From the NCBI RefSeq assembly GCF_002005105.1, contig NZ_MSCV01000012.1, positions 62,001 to 126,000 of the forward strand: a stretch of 64,000 nt of DNA, written 5' to 3'. A model generated the notes under the pieces. It was not told the origin of the DNA, searched no databases, and saw only the letters and a list, made by a program, of their open reading frames with translations. This DNA comes from Methylocaldum sp. 14B. GTDB lineage: Bacteria; Pseudomonadota; Gammaproteobacteria; Methylococcales; Methylococcaceae. Position numbers and translations under genes: made by a program. This document shows, piece by piece, positions 56,993-64,000 of the stretch (the first letter of the stretch is position 1; every line of letters begins with the position of its first letter).

Positions 56993-58756
56993 ATGGAAAA
57001 GGTCGCCATCCGTGCATATCCGGCACCGGGAATGATCTTGCTCGCCTTCGATTGGGACGAGGGGAGCCGGCGTAAGGATTTCCTGGGTTTCGCCGCCAGG
57101 CGCACACCCGGATTTCGCGATCCCGCGACGCGCCGGTACGCCCCTTCCAGCTGGCTTCTGAACCGCATCGACTTCAACGGTCCGGCCGACCCGGAACAGC
57201 CCGATTTTCCCAGCAACGAAGCGCCGATCCAGAAGTTTCTCTGGTGGGACGCACGAATCGGCGATGAAGACCGGGCGGCCGCGAGCGCCGGACGCAATCC
57301 GGTTTTTCGATACGAGGTTTTCCCGGTGATCGGCACGCCGGGGAATCTCCAGCCGCTTGCGGAAGCAGCGGGAACGCTCGATGTCACGCTGCCGGCAGAA
57401 GTCGAACACGGCATCGGCACCTGGTTCAACCGTGCGGTGCTGAGCTCCCAGGGTTTCATGCGGAAGCTGCGCGGCATGGGGCTGGAGCTCGACGACAAAC
57501 CCAGCGCGGAGCAGGCGCGCGAATTGCGCCGATGGCTGGCCAACGGTCTGGACGGCGTGGTCCCGGCATTTCTCAGGCAGGCGAGAGAGGCGGTCGGGGC
57601 GATCTACCATCTGACCGACGAGCTGTTCATCGTTCCTGCGCTGGATACTTTCAGCCGGAATCATTCCCTGGCCCTGGTCTACGACGCAAAGAAAACGGAA
57701 TCGGCGGACGGTGACAGGGTTTCGCCCAATCAACCGGCGGTGGACCGGCTGAAGGACCGGGTGGCGTTTTTCCCCCGCGACAAGGCCGCCATCATGCACA
57801 ACAAATACCTGGTGTCGGGCCGCGGGTTGGCCGGCCGTCGCCCCGCGGCAGCGCGGGTCGTGTGCGGTTCCGCCAACTACACCACGGGGGCTTTGTCGAC
57901 CCAGGCGAATTTGATGCACACCTTCGATTCGTCCGCCCTGGCCGGGCTATATTTCGACCGCTTCAAGCGGCTCAAAGACAATCCGCCTTTGTCATCCCTG
58001 GCGCGGAATGCCCGCTGGTCGAGTCCGATTACGGTGGGCGATGCCGGGGTGCGGGTTTTCTTTTCGCCGGAAGCGAGTTCCCAGCGCGAATCCATCGACA
58101 CCATCGTCGAAGCCATCCATCGGGCCAGGAGTTCGGTGCTTTTCTGCCTGTTCACGCCGACCGACGCCGAGCTTCGCGACGCCTGTTTCATGGCGGGGGA
58201 CAACGGCAAGATGATGTTCGGACTGGTCAACCGGATCGCCAGGCCGAAAACGGACGAGGCCGTCCGCGCGGACCAGATCGCCGCGCTCGAACTCTACCAC
58301 CGCTCCCGCCAGGGTCGCGACGTGATCGGCGCGGAGCGTTTCCGCCGGTCGGATACCCCGGAGGGCTTCGATACCGAACTCATGCTGTTTCCGGGGGAAG
58401 CGCCGCCGCCGTTCCCGCCGGTCATCATCCATCACAAGTTCATCGTGATCGACGGGGAAACCGCTCAGCCGGTGATCTACTCCGGTTCGGCCAACATGAG
58501 CAACAACTCGCTGCACCGGAACGACGAAAACCTGCTGGAAATCCGGGGCTCCCGCCGCATCGCGGCGATCTATCTCGCGGAGTTCTTCCGCCTGTACGAA
58601 CACTACCGGGCCCGCGCCGCGTATTACCGCGACCGGGAAATGCCATCTTCCGGCCGCCGCACCTTCAAGCTGCGGTCCGATGCCGGTTGGGCCCGCAAGC
58701 ATTACTCGCCGGGTACGCCGGAATACAAATCGCGCCGGGCGATGGCGCACGAATGA
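56993..58756 (+). CDS. Phospholipase D-like domain protein
   Basis: 587 residues. Two HxK motifs: IMHNKYLVSGRG...VVCGSANYTTGAL (about residues 266-300) and IHHKFIVIDGETAQPVIYSGSANMSNNSLHRNDENLLEI (about 483-520). No signal peptide, so probably cytoplasmic; PLD-fold nucleases and lipases share these motifs. N-terminal 200 residues are unassigned. The next gene (DUF2278-LTD) starts 30 bp downstream in the same direction, forming a pair. Might be a nuclease-type effector; not proven. Confidence 0.88.
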   Translation: MEKVAIRAYPAPGMILLAFDWDEGSRRKDFLGFAARRTPGFRDPATRRYAPSSWLLNRIDFNGPADPEQPDFPSNEAPIQKFLWWDARIGDEDRAAASAGRNPVFRYEVFPVIGTPGNLQPLAEAAGTLDVTLPAEVEHGIGTWFNRAVLSSQGFMRKLRGMGLELDDKPSAEQARELRRWLANGLDGVVPAFLRQAREAVGAIYHLTDELFIVPALDTFSRNHSLALVYDAKKTESADGDRVSPNQPAVDRLKDRVAFFPRDKAAIMHNKYLVSGRGLAGRRPAAARVVCGSANYTTGALSTQANLMHTFDSSALAGLYFDRFKRLKDNPPLSSLARNARWSSPITVGDAGVRVFFSPEASSQRESIDTIVEAIHRARSSVLFCLFTPTDAELRDACFMAGDNGKMMFGLVNRIARPKTDEAVRADQIAALELYHRSRQGRDVIGAERFRRSDTPEGFDTELMLFPGEAPPPFPPVIIHHKFIVIDGETAQPVIYSGSANMSNNSLHRNDENLLEIRGSRRIAAIYLAEFFRLYEHYRARAAYYRDREMPSSGRRTFKLRSDAGWARKHYSPGTPEYKSRRAMAHE

Positions 58757-58786
58757 CCTCGATCACTCAACACGGAGAAAGCCACC

Positions 58787-59836
58787 ATGCCCCTGAAAAA
58801 TTATGGCGTCTTGAGAGCGACGCCGGTCGATCGGCATCTCGGGACCGGCGACAACCCCCATTATCAGATTCTGGCGGTGGACGATCAGGATCGGTACCGC
58901 CTGGCGGTGAACGTCAAGTCCAAGCTGTGGCCGTCGGAATTGTCCTACCTGATCGTGCCGCACTTCCGGCATCCCATAACCGAGTCGCTGGAACAACTGG
59001 AGCCGGGCTGGCACAAGCTGCCCTCGAAGCCCGGCGGAGTCGCGCTGGATTACATCCGCGGCAATCTGTTCGGCTCGTTCGCCGAAATGACGCCTCTCCC
59101 GTTTTCCGTGCCCGGCCCGGACAACGACCTCAACGAGAAGATCGACCGCTACGTGCAGCGCGCCATGGCCAGCGAGAACGCCTGGGTGTATGCGTTCGGC
59201 GAGCCCTGGGGGCCGGAGAACAAGCGCGACAAGATCTTCGGTTTCGCGCCCGGCCGCGGCGTTCACGACATCCACATGAATCAGGGCAATGCCGACGATT
59301 TCGTCAAGGACGACGGCGTCTGGCAGGACGGCGGGCTGCTGTTCTGGTACGCGGACCAGCAGGAATGGGTGGCCCTCTTCCTGAAATTTCAGTCGCAGGC
59401 GATTCATACCGATGATCGTACCGGGCATATGTTGCCCGAAGAGCCGGGCGGTCCTCCCGCCGAACACGGCCTTCCGCCCCGGCCGACGCCGGTATGGCCT
59501 CCCACCCATGCGGTACCGGACGGCCTGGTGCGTATCGTGGCGGCAAAGGTCAATACGATCGAATCGCCGGAAGACGAAACCGTGATCCTGCTCAATACCT
59601 CGCCACGGCCTATCGATCTCGACGGCTGGGCACTGCTGGACCGCGCCAAGCACCGAAAGCCGCTGACGGGCACCCTGAATCCGGGCGAACCGATGATCAT
59701 CCACGTTCGGCCCGACATCGAATTGTCCAACCAGGGCGGAATCATCTCGCTTCTCAATGCCGAAGGGCTGAAGGTGCACGGCGTGAGCTACACGCGCGAT
59801 CAGGCACGCGAGCCGGGATGGACGCTCGTGTTTTAG
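58787..59836 (+). CDS. DUF2278 (YukJ-like) protein with C-terminal lamin-tail domain
   Basis: 349 residues. Residues 1-210 match DUF2278: MPLKNYGVLRATPVDR, HYQILAVDDQDRYRLAVNVKSK, LSYLIVPHFRHPI, LDYIRGNLF, and VYAFGEPWGPENKRDKIFGFAPGRGVHDIHMNQGN. Residues 245-349 form a lamin-tail domain: VRIVAAKVNTIESPEDETVILLNTSPRPIDLDGWALLDRA...GTLNPGEPMIIHV...LLNAEGLKVHGVSYT. Paired with the PLD-like gene. Its stop TAG comes from a family A element; the empty site would read TAA. Confidence 0.88.
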   Translation: MPLKNYGVLRATPVDRHLGTGDNPHYQILAVDDQDRYRLAVNVKSKLWPSELSYLIVPHFRHPITESLEQLEPGWHKLPSKPGGVALDYIRGNLFGSFAEMTPLPFSVPGPDNDLNEKIDRYVQRAMASENAWVYAFGEPWGPENKRDKIFGFAPGRGVHDIHMNQGNADDFVKDDGVWQDGGLLFWYADQQEWVALFLKFQSQAIHTDDRTGHMLPEEPGGPPAEHGLPPRPTPVWPPTHAVPDGLVRIVAAKVNTIESPEDETVILLNTSPRPIDLDGWALLDRAKHRKPLTGTLNPGEPMIIHVRPDIELSNQGGIISLLNAEGLKVHGVSYTRDQAREPGWTLVF

Positions 59837-60101
59837 AGCGTTTTCCATCCCGGTGTACGGATTCGTTCCAGGAGGGGAGAACGTAGGTCGGCAATCCCTT
59901 GCCGACGTATCGGCTCGGCGAAGGGCTTTGTCGGAAGGGTCGCGACTAAAGCGACCGTTTGCGATTGGAAGGGGGACTTTGGTGCTCCCAAAGTTCCCGT
60001 TTGCGATTGGAAGGGTCGCGACTAAAGCGACCGTTTGCGATTGGCAAGGGATTGCCGACCTACATATCCGAATCCCTTACACCGATTCGGAAAACGCTCT
60101 A
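59834..60101. mobile_element. Family A MITE (subtype II/I mosaic), copy A7, in a stop codon
   Basis: TA-GAGCGTTTTCCATCCCGG...GAAAACGCTC-TA, 268 bp. Contains two GGTCGC-GACTAAA-GCGACC hairpins and one GGGACTTTGG/CCCAAAGTTCCC hairpin (59973-59998). Confidence 0.85.
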
Positions 60102-60235
60102 AAGCGTTTTCATCGCGCTCGTATGGCAAAACAGGCTTGGCGGAAGTCGTTGGCGCCTTCAGTTCGGGTGAATGGATTCAAGCATTCGTAGGCCGGCAAT
60201 CCTTTGCTGGCGAACCCGTTGCCTGCCAAGCTTGC
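60100..60235. mobile_element. Family A MITE (subtype I right end, inverted), partial copy A8
   Basis: TA-AAGCGTTTTCATCGCGCTCGTATGGC then GTAGGCCGGCAATCC; starts directly at the right TA of A7, so the two are in tandem. Confidence 0.7.
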
Positions 60236-60301
60236 ATGTCTCGATGTGCCTAGCCTTGATCGGGCGAGCCGGTGCTCCCGTTACAGCGGAGACAAAGGGA
60301 C

Positions 60302-60814
60302 TCAGAAAAGCCGCCGCACTCTAAGGCTGGAAACCATCAGGAAACTTTGCACCAGGAATATCATCGGCCAGGCATTGACACTTTCCGGTACGAACGCGGC
60401 GACCAGGAACAGGGTCGGGAACAGGACACCGTTGACCGTGATCGGAACCCCTTCAAAGGCATTGCCCTGCGAAATGTTGTAGCGCGCCAAACGCAGCATT
60501 CCGCAGGTGACGAACATGATCAGGATCAGTGTCTTGATCCAGTGATGGGTGTCGATCGAGAAATAGAGAAACGCCGGAGCCACGCCGAATGACACCAGGT
60601 CGGCAAGCGAATCCAGTTGTTTGCCGAACAGGTTCTGTTGGTGAAGTAGGGCCGCGATCTTGCCATCCAGGCTGTCGAAGAGCACGGCCAGCACCAGGAA
60701 ACCGGAGGCCCAGTCCGGATGGCCTTCGGTGGCCAAGAAAATCGACATCAGCCCGGAGGCCAGATTGCTGATGGTAAACAGATCGGCAACTTTTATTAGT
60801 TCCAGCATTTTCAT
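60302..60814 (-). CDS. pssA: CDP-diacylglycerol-serine O-phosphatidyltransferase
   Basis: 170 residues, four to five membrane helices: ITLF-like start ADLFTISNLASGLMSIFLA, then FDSLDGKIAALLHQQNLFGKQLDSLADLVSFGVAPAFLYF. The CDP-alcohol phosphotransferase motif DG..A(R)....G...D...D is there except that the usual Arg after Ala is Ala here (DGKIAA). Makes phosphatidylserine from CDP-diacylglycerol and serine, the substrate for Psd. Start 60814 follows GAAGGAA. Shorter than most PssA. Confidence 0.85.
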   Translation of the reverse strand: MKMLELIKVADLFTISNLASGLMSIFLATEGHPDWASGFLVLAVLFDSLDGKIAALLHQQNLFGKQLDSLADLVSFGVAPAFLYFSIDTHHWIKTLILIMFVTCGMLRLARYNISQGNAFEGVPITVNGVLFPTLFLVAAFVPESVNAWPMIFLVQSFLMVSSLRVRRLF

Positions 60815-60980
60815 GGGATAGATTCCTTCTCGTGATGGTCGTGCTTGCTCAATGTCTCCCGGCCGTTGGTTCTCGGAATAAGACGACATTACTTTTGCGA
60901 ATCGAAGTTCGTCGTAGCGGCGTAGACGATGTCCTTCGACCTCGTCGCTCACGTCTCTTTTCCGGCGAGCTCATCGGATC

Positions 60981-62342
60981 ATGCCCAGACGTTATGACGC
61001 AGCCATGACAGCGCAAGTTTTCCAGACCTTTCGCCACGCGCCATCCGATCGGCCGAAACAAAAGGGCGCTATCAATGTCGTATCAGCCGAAAGGATTCGC
61101 CAGTGGTACACGCCTACTACGGAACTGGAGTCAAGATCAGTGATGCCTTGTCAAATGAACGGCTTCTCCGGCAACCGCTATGCGGACTTCTATGAGTTCG
61201 CGCCCGTGGGTTACGTAGGTTTGGATGCGTGCGGCATCATTCGTGCCCTGAACGCGACCGGCGCGCGCCTGCTCGGTGGTCAACGGGATCATTTCCTCGG
61301 TTCTCTCTTTCTTTACCTCATCGCCGAACAAGACCGCCATCAGTTCCTGCAACATCTCCGGGACTGCCGGATATGCGGCACCGGCCTGACCGAGCTCACC
61401 TTGCTAACCGTCGAGGGACGAGGATTGCCGGTCGTGCTGGACAGTCGAATGGGCGCGCCAGACGATTCCGGGACGGATGTTCATTACTGGGTCTCGATAA
61501 TCGATGTCAGCGAGCGGAAGAAGGCCGAAGCGGCCGTACGAAAGGCGCAAATCGAACTGGCTGAGCGGGCTCTCCAGCTCGAGGCCGCCAATCGCGCCCT
61601 GCACGAATCCGAGCGTCGCAAGGACGAGTTTCTTGCCATGCTGGGGCACGAACTCCGGAATCCCCTGGCGCCCATACGCAACGCCATGGCGATCATGCGG
61701 AAACTCGATGCGCCGGACTCCCAGCTTCGATGGGTACGGGACGTGGTCGACCGGCAGGTCACTCAGTTGGCGAGGCTCGTGGACGATCTTTTGGATGTCT
61801 CGCGGATCGTTCAAGGCAAGCTGACTCTGCGCAGAGTGCCTATGGATTTGACGGTGGTGATCGATCAGGCGGTTGAGACCTGTAAGCCGCTCATGGACCA
61901 GCGCCACCACCGTTTTACGGTTTCGTTGCCTGCTGATCCGATTCGGCTCGAGATTGATCCTGCGCGTCTGGTACAAGCAATCTCGAACCTCTTATCGAAT
62001 GCCGCCAAGTACACCCCGGAAGGCGGCTTCATTTGGCTTACCGCATTCGTTGAAGATAGGAATGCGGTTATTTGCGTTCGCGATACCGGAGAGGGAATTC
62101 CCAGCGCGTTATTGCCCCGCCTGTTCGACGCCTTCACTCAAGCCGACCGCACTCTGGACCGCTCTCAGGGAGGATTGGGGTTGGGGCTGACCATCGTGCA
62201 AAAAATCGTCGCTTTGCATGGCGGACAGGTCGAGGCCCGCAGCGAAGGGCAGGGAAAAGGCAGTGAATTCGTGGTGCGGTTGCCGCTCGATTCGCCTACG
62301 TCCTTGCCGCAAGAGGCAAGCACCGATTCCGTGGCGGATTGA
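60981..62342 (+). CDS. PAS-domain sensor histidine kinase
   Basis: 453 residues, no membrane helix, so cytoplasmic. PAS domain (about 68-185: FYEFAPVGYVGLDACGIIRALNATGARLLG...YWVSIIDVSERKKAE), HisKA with FLAMLGHELRNPLAPIRNAM (phospho-His), and HATPase_c with QAISNLLSNAAKYTPEGG (N box), DTGEGIP (G1) and GGLGLGLTIVQKI (G2). No response regulator is next to it: an orphan. Start could be ATG 60981 or 61005. Confidence 0.93.
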   Translation: MPRRYDAAMTAQVFQTFRHAPSDRPKQKGAINVVSAERIRQWYTPTTELESRSVMPCQMNGFSGNRYADFYEFAPVGYVGLDACGIIRALNATGARLLGGQRDHFLGSLFLYLIAEQDRHQFLQHLRDCRICGTGLTELTLLTVEGRGLPVVLDSRMGAPDDSGTDVHYWVSIIDVSERKKAEAAVRKAQIELAERALQLEAANRALHESERRKDEFLAMLGHELRNPLAPIRNAMAIMRKLDAPDSQLRWVRDVVDRQVTQLARLVDDLLDVSRIVQGKLTLRRVPMDLTVVIDQAVETCKPLMDQRHHRFTVSLPADPIRLEIDPARLVQAISNLLSNAAKYTPEGGFIWLTAFVEDRNAVICVRDTGEGIPSALLPRLFDAFTQADRTLDRSQGGLGLGLTIVQKIVALHGGQVEARSEGQGKGSEFVVRLPLDSPTSLPQEASTDSVAD

Positions 62343-62347
62343 TGCTT

Positions 62348-62437
62348 TTAAGGAAGCTCTGAACAAGTGGAATCCGTTCATGCCCTTCGACAGGCTCAGG
62401 ACAGGCCCGTCGAAGGACTTAATCAGAGCTTCCTTAA
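62348..62437. repeat. Family E palindromic repeat
   Basis: TTAAGGAAGCTCTGA...TCAGAGCTTCCTTAA inverted ends enclosing CCCTTCGACAGGCTCAGGAC; parts recur at 43410, 47747 and 48720-49112. Overall 90 bp. Confidence 0.75.
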
Positions 62438-62566
62438 GTGGCATCTTACGATTCCAGTTCGGCAGCCGTCGCAGGTCGGCAATCCTTTGCCGACAAACGC
62501 GATCGACGTGCAAAGCGGCGGCTCGGAGATCAGCCTGATCCAAGATGGCGAGATCTGCGCCTTGAT

Positions 62567-63250
62567 TCAGCAGCGTGCCTGATTTTTCTTGGCCGCCATC
62601 ACGCTGGTCAAACCGGCGAGTCCGGAGGCCAAGAGCCACACGGCCGCGGGCAAAGGCACCGGGGCCGGTTCGCCGCCGGACAGAACCGCGCCGATGGTCA
62701 CGCGGATCGCGTTCAGATCGATCCAGGCCTCACCCTGACTGCCCACCGGAACGGCCCCCAGCATCGTCGTCAAGAGGACGTCCAGTTCTTCGCTCCGGGC
62801 GATCGACTGCTCGAACAGCGTGGTCCAGCTGCCCGCCTTTTCGCCGCCGCTGCCGCCGAGGCGGAAGGATTTTTCACCCGAGTCGCGGAACAACTCGTCG
62901 TTGGTAAAGTCGTCGAGCCGGAGCCGACTGCTGGCCGAAACGCCGCTGTTCTTTCCGGCGAGTGCGTAGTCGCCGCCCTCCGCCAGGTGAAACTGATTGA
63001 TCAGAAATCCGTCCTTGGCGATGACCTGAAATTCCATGGTTTCCCTTAGGCGCTGGGAAGCCGAGGCGGCAGAACGATCGGAAAAGGCGAAGCTCAGGGT
63101 ATCGCCGTCGATGGACGGTGTCCCGAAGTAATCCAGGTCCTCGTCCGCAAATTGGAAATAAACCGATTGGCCTTCCAGCAGGGCGGCCTGCGCGGCAGCC
63201 CCGCTGAAAAAGATAAAAATGCCTGTGATTGCACCGATAAATGTCTTCAT
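62567..63250 (-). CDS. VPLPA-CTERM sorted secreted protein
   Basis: 227 residues. Signal peptide MKTFIGAITGIFIFFSGAAAQAA; body with alternating strands (VYFQFADEDLDYFGTPSIDGDTLSFAF); C-terminal VPLPAAVWLLASGLAGLTSVMAAKKNQARC is a perfect VPLPA-CTERM signal for exosortase processing. Function of the body unknown. No exosortase nearby. Confidence 0.85.
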   Translation of the reverse strand: MKTFIGAITGIFIFFSGAAAQAALLEGQSVYFQFADEDLDYFGTPSIDGDTLSFAFSDRSAASASQRLRETMEFQVIAKDGFLINQFHLAEGGDYALAGKNSGVSASSRLRLDDFTNDELFRDSGEKSFRLGGSGGEKAGSWTTLFEQSIARSEELDVLLTTMLGAVPVGSQGEAWIDLNAIRVTIGAVLSGGEPAPVPLPAAVWLLASGLAGLTSVMAAKKNQARC

Positions 63251-64000
63251 GAGCAGTGACTCCTTACAGTCAGTTTAAAACGCAACGAAAAACCCGAATT
63301 CCAAACATTCCCTCGTATCTCTCGTCCTACAAAAGCGGCGACCCTATACGTCTGCGAAAGGCGCGTAGAGGTATGACGGGCGACGATGCCCGGATTTCCA
63401 CACTCCAATTCCACCCATCCCTGCCTGGTTTATCGATTCGGCGAGATAACCAAGATAAGGCTGTTTCCGAACGACCTTTGATACCCCCCAAAATGCTCTG
63501 ACAAGCCTCGATATACCGTTCTTATCCCAAACGGCCTCTCCGCTGGCGCCCAAGCTTCGGCTTGGGCGCCCCGCCCGAGAAGCTCCCGCTTCTCAACGTC
63601 GGTTCCCAAACGGGAGTTTGGGAACCAGCACACACCCAGCGCAGGTCGCTTCAGTCGTACACCCTCAACCGACAGCACGCTTTCTATGCCTTTGGGTTCC
63701 AGGGCGTCGCTCGATGATTTCCGGCGCTTTCATGCCGAAAAGGTCAACGACAAAAAAATCTTTCAGTTTTTGTTTATTAAATCGAAGTTCTGTGAAGATT
63801 TTGTTAAGGGTCTGTGACATTTTGAGAAATTTCGATGGCGGCCTATTGGTGGTTCGGAATGTGGTCGCTCTTGGCCCCGGCGGACGGCTCCGGGACCGAT
63901 GGCGAACCAGAACATGCGAGAGGGCGTATACGGCGTTTTCGTAACAGGCGGCGTGAGCTGCTTGCTGAATAGCTATCCGACGCCGATCCGCGTTTAGGTG
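63251..64000. other. Intergenic region with hairpin cluster, no gene seen
   Basis: About 750 bp with no credible ORF. 63545-63626 contains three consecutive perfect hairpins. The rest is A+T-richer at 63760-63830 and looks like a promoter region for a gene beyond the window. Confidence 0.5.
63545..63626. repeat. Cluster of three perfect hairpins
   Basis: GGCGCCCAAGC-TTCG-GCTTGGGCGCC (63545-63570), GAGAAGC-TCCC-GCTTCTC (63577-63594), GGTTCCCAAAC-GGGA-GTTTGGGAACC (63601-63626). Arms differ, loops are all four bases. Confidence 0.8.

Noticed and set aside
1-64000. tRNA, rRNA or replication origin
   Set aside because: No CCA-ended cloverleaf, rRNA segment or DnaA-box cluster was seen when reading the window.

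Overview
The window looks like chromosomal DNA of a G+C-rich gammaproteobacterium. The evidence is a Tat system beside two PhoX-type phosphatases, VPLPA/PEP-CTERM sorting signals, a chromosomal integron, and many dispersed palindromic elements. A methanotroph of the Methylococcaceae type would fit, but no gene here fixes the genus and that part is a guess.

Region 1 (1-24.5 kb) is a large sedentary chromosomal integron. The integrase gene (23257-24523, + strand) diverges from about 33 gene cassettes that run leftwards on the - strand and continue past base 1. Most cassettes are separated by a recognisable attC site (GCCTAAC-like core, palindromic arms, GTTRRRY core). Cargo includes a class D beta-lactamase, an AAC(6')-type acetyltransferase fused in frame through its attC to a SnoaL-like protein, VOC/GFA/SRPBCC/RibD-like enzymes, a LysE exporter, an FRP-like protein, an OGFr-domain protein, a HEPN-motif protein, an Imm-NTF2-like protein and many small membrane or exported proteins. 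Two cassettes carry several genes plus an inverted regulator (TetR or HxlR) with its own operators. A group IIC-attC intron sits in one attC. The integrase is dead: it has a frameshift and a 280-bp TA-flanked palindromic element inside it, so the array is probably frozen for new insertion.

Region 2 (24.5-35 kb) holds, on the - strand, a phospholipase D-like protein with a Gly-Ser-Ser repeat, a small protein, a frameshifted FtsH-like protease, and an operon of cupin, HAD-GH65 sugar phosphorylase and ferric-reductase-like flavoprotein. It also has HdeD and a small unknown protein.

Region 3 (35-43.3 kb) and region 5 (51.4-56.2 kb) share a phosphate-scavenging theme. They hold a metallophosphoesterase, two Tat-exported PhoX-family proteins around a tatABC operon, a choice-of-anchor I protein, a periplasmic 5'-nucleotidase-like enzyme and a remnant of pstB. 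A Pho-box-like site precedes the second phoX.

Region 4 (43.5-51 kb) has SapC, a class III aminotransferase, a membrane protein, phosphatidylserine decarboxylase and a PEMT-like methyltransferase. With pssA at 60.3 kb these suggest phospholipid head-group synthesis. Region 6 (57-63.3 kb) has a PLD plus DUF2278-LTD pair, pssA, a PAS histidine kinase and a VPLPA-CTERM protein.

Across the chromosome part, intergenic DNA is full of dispersed repeats. Family A is a TA-targeting MITE, built of hairpin modules, that has landed in three gene stop codons and in intI. Families B, C, D and E are described in the feature list. Three gene remnants (PQQ sugar dehydrogenase, dctM, pstB) lie in otherwise empty stretches.
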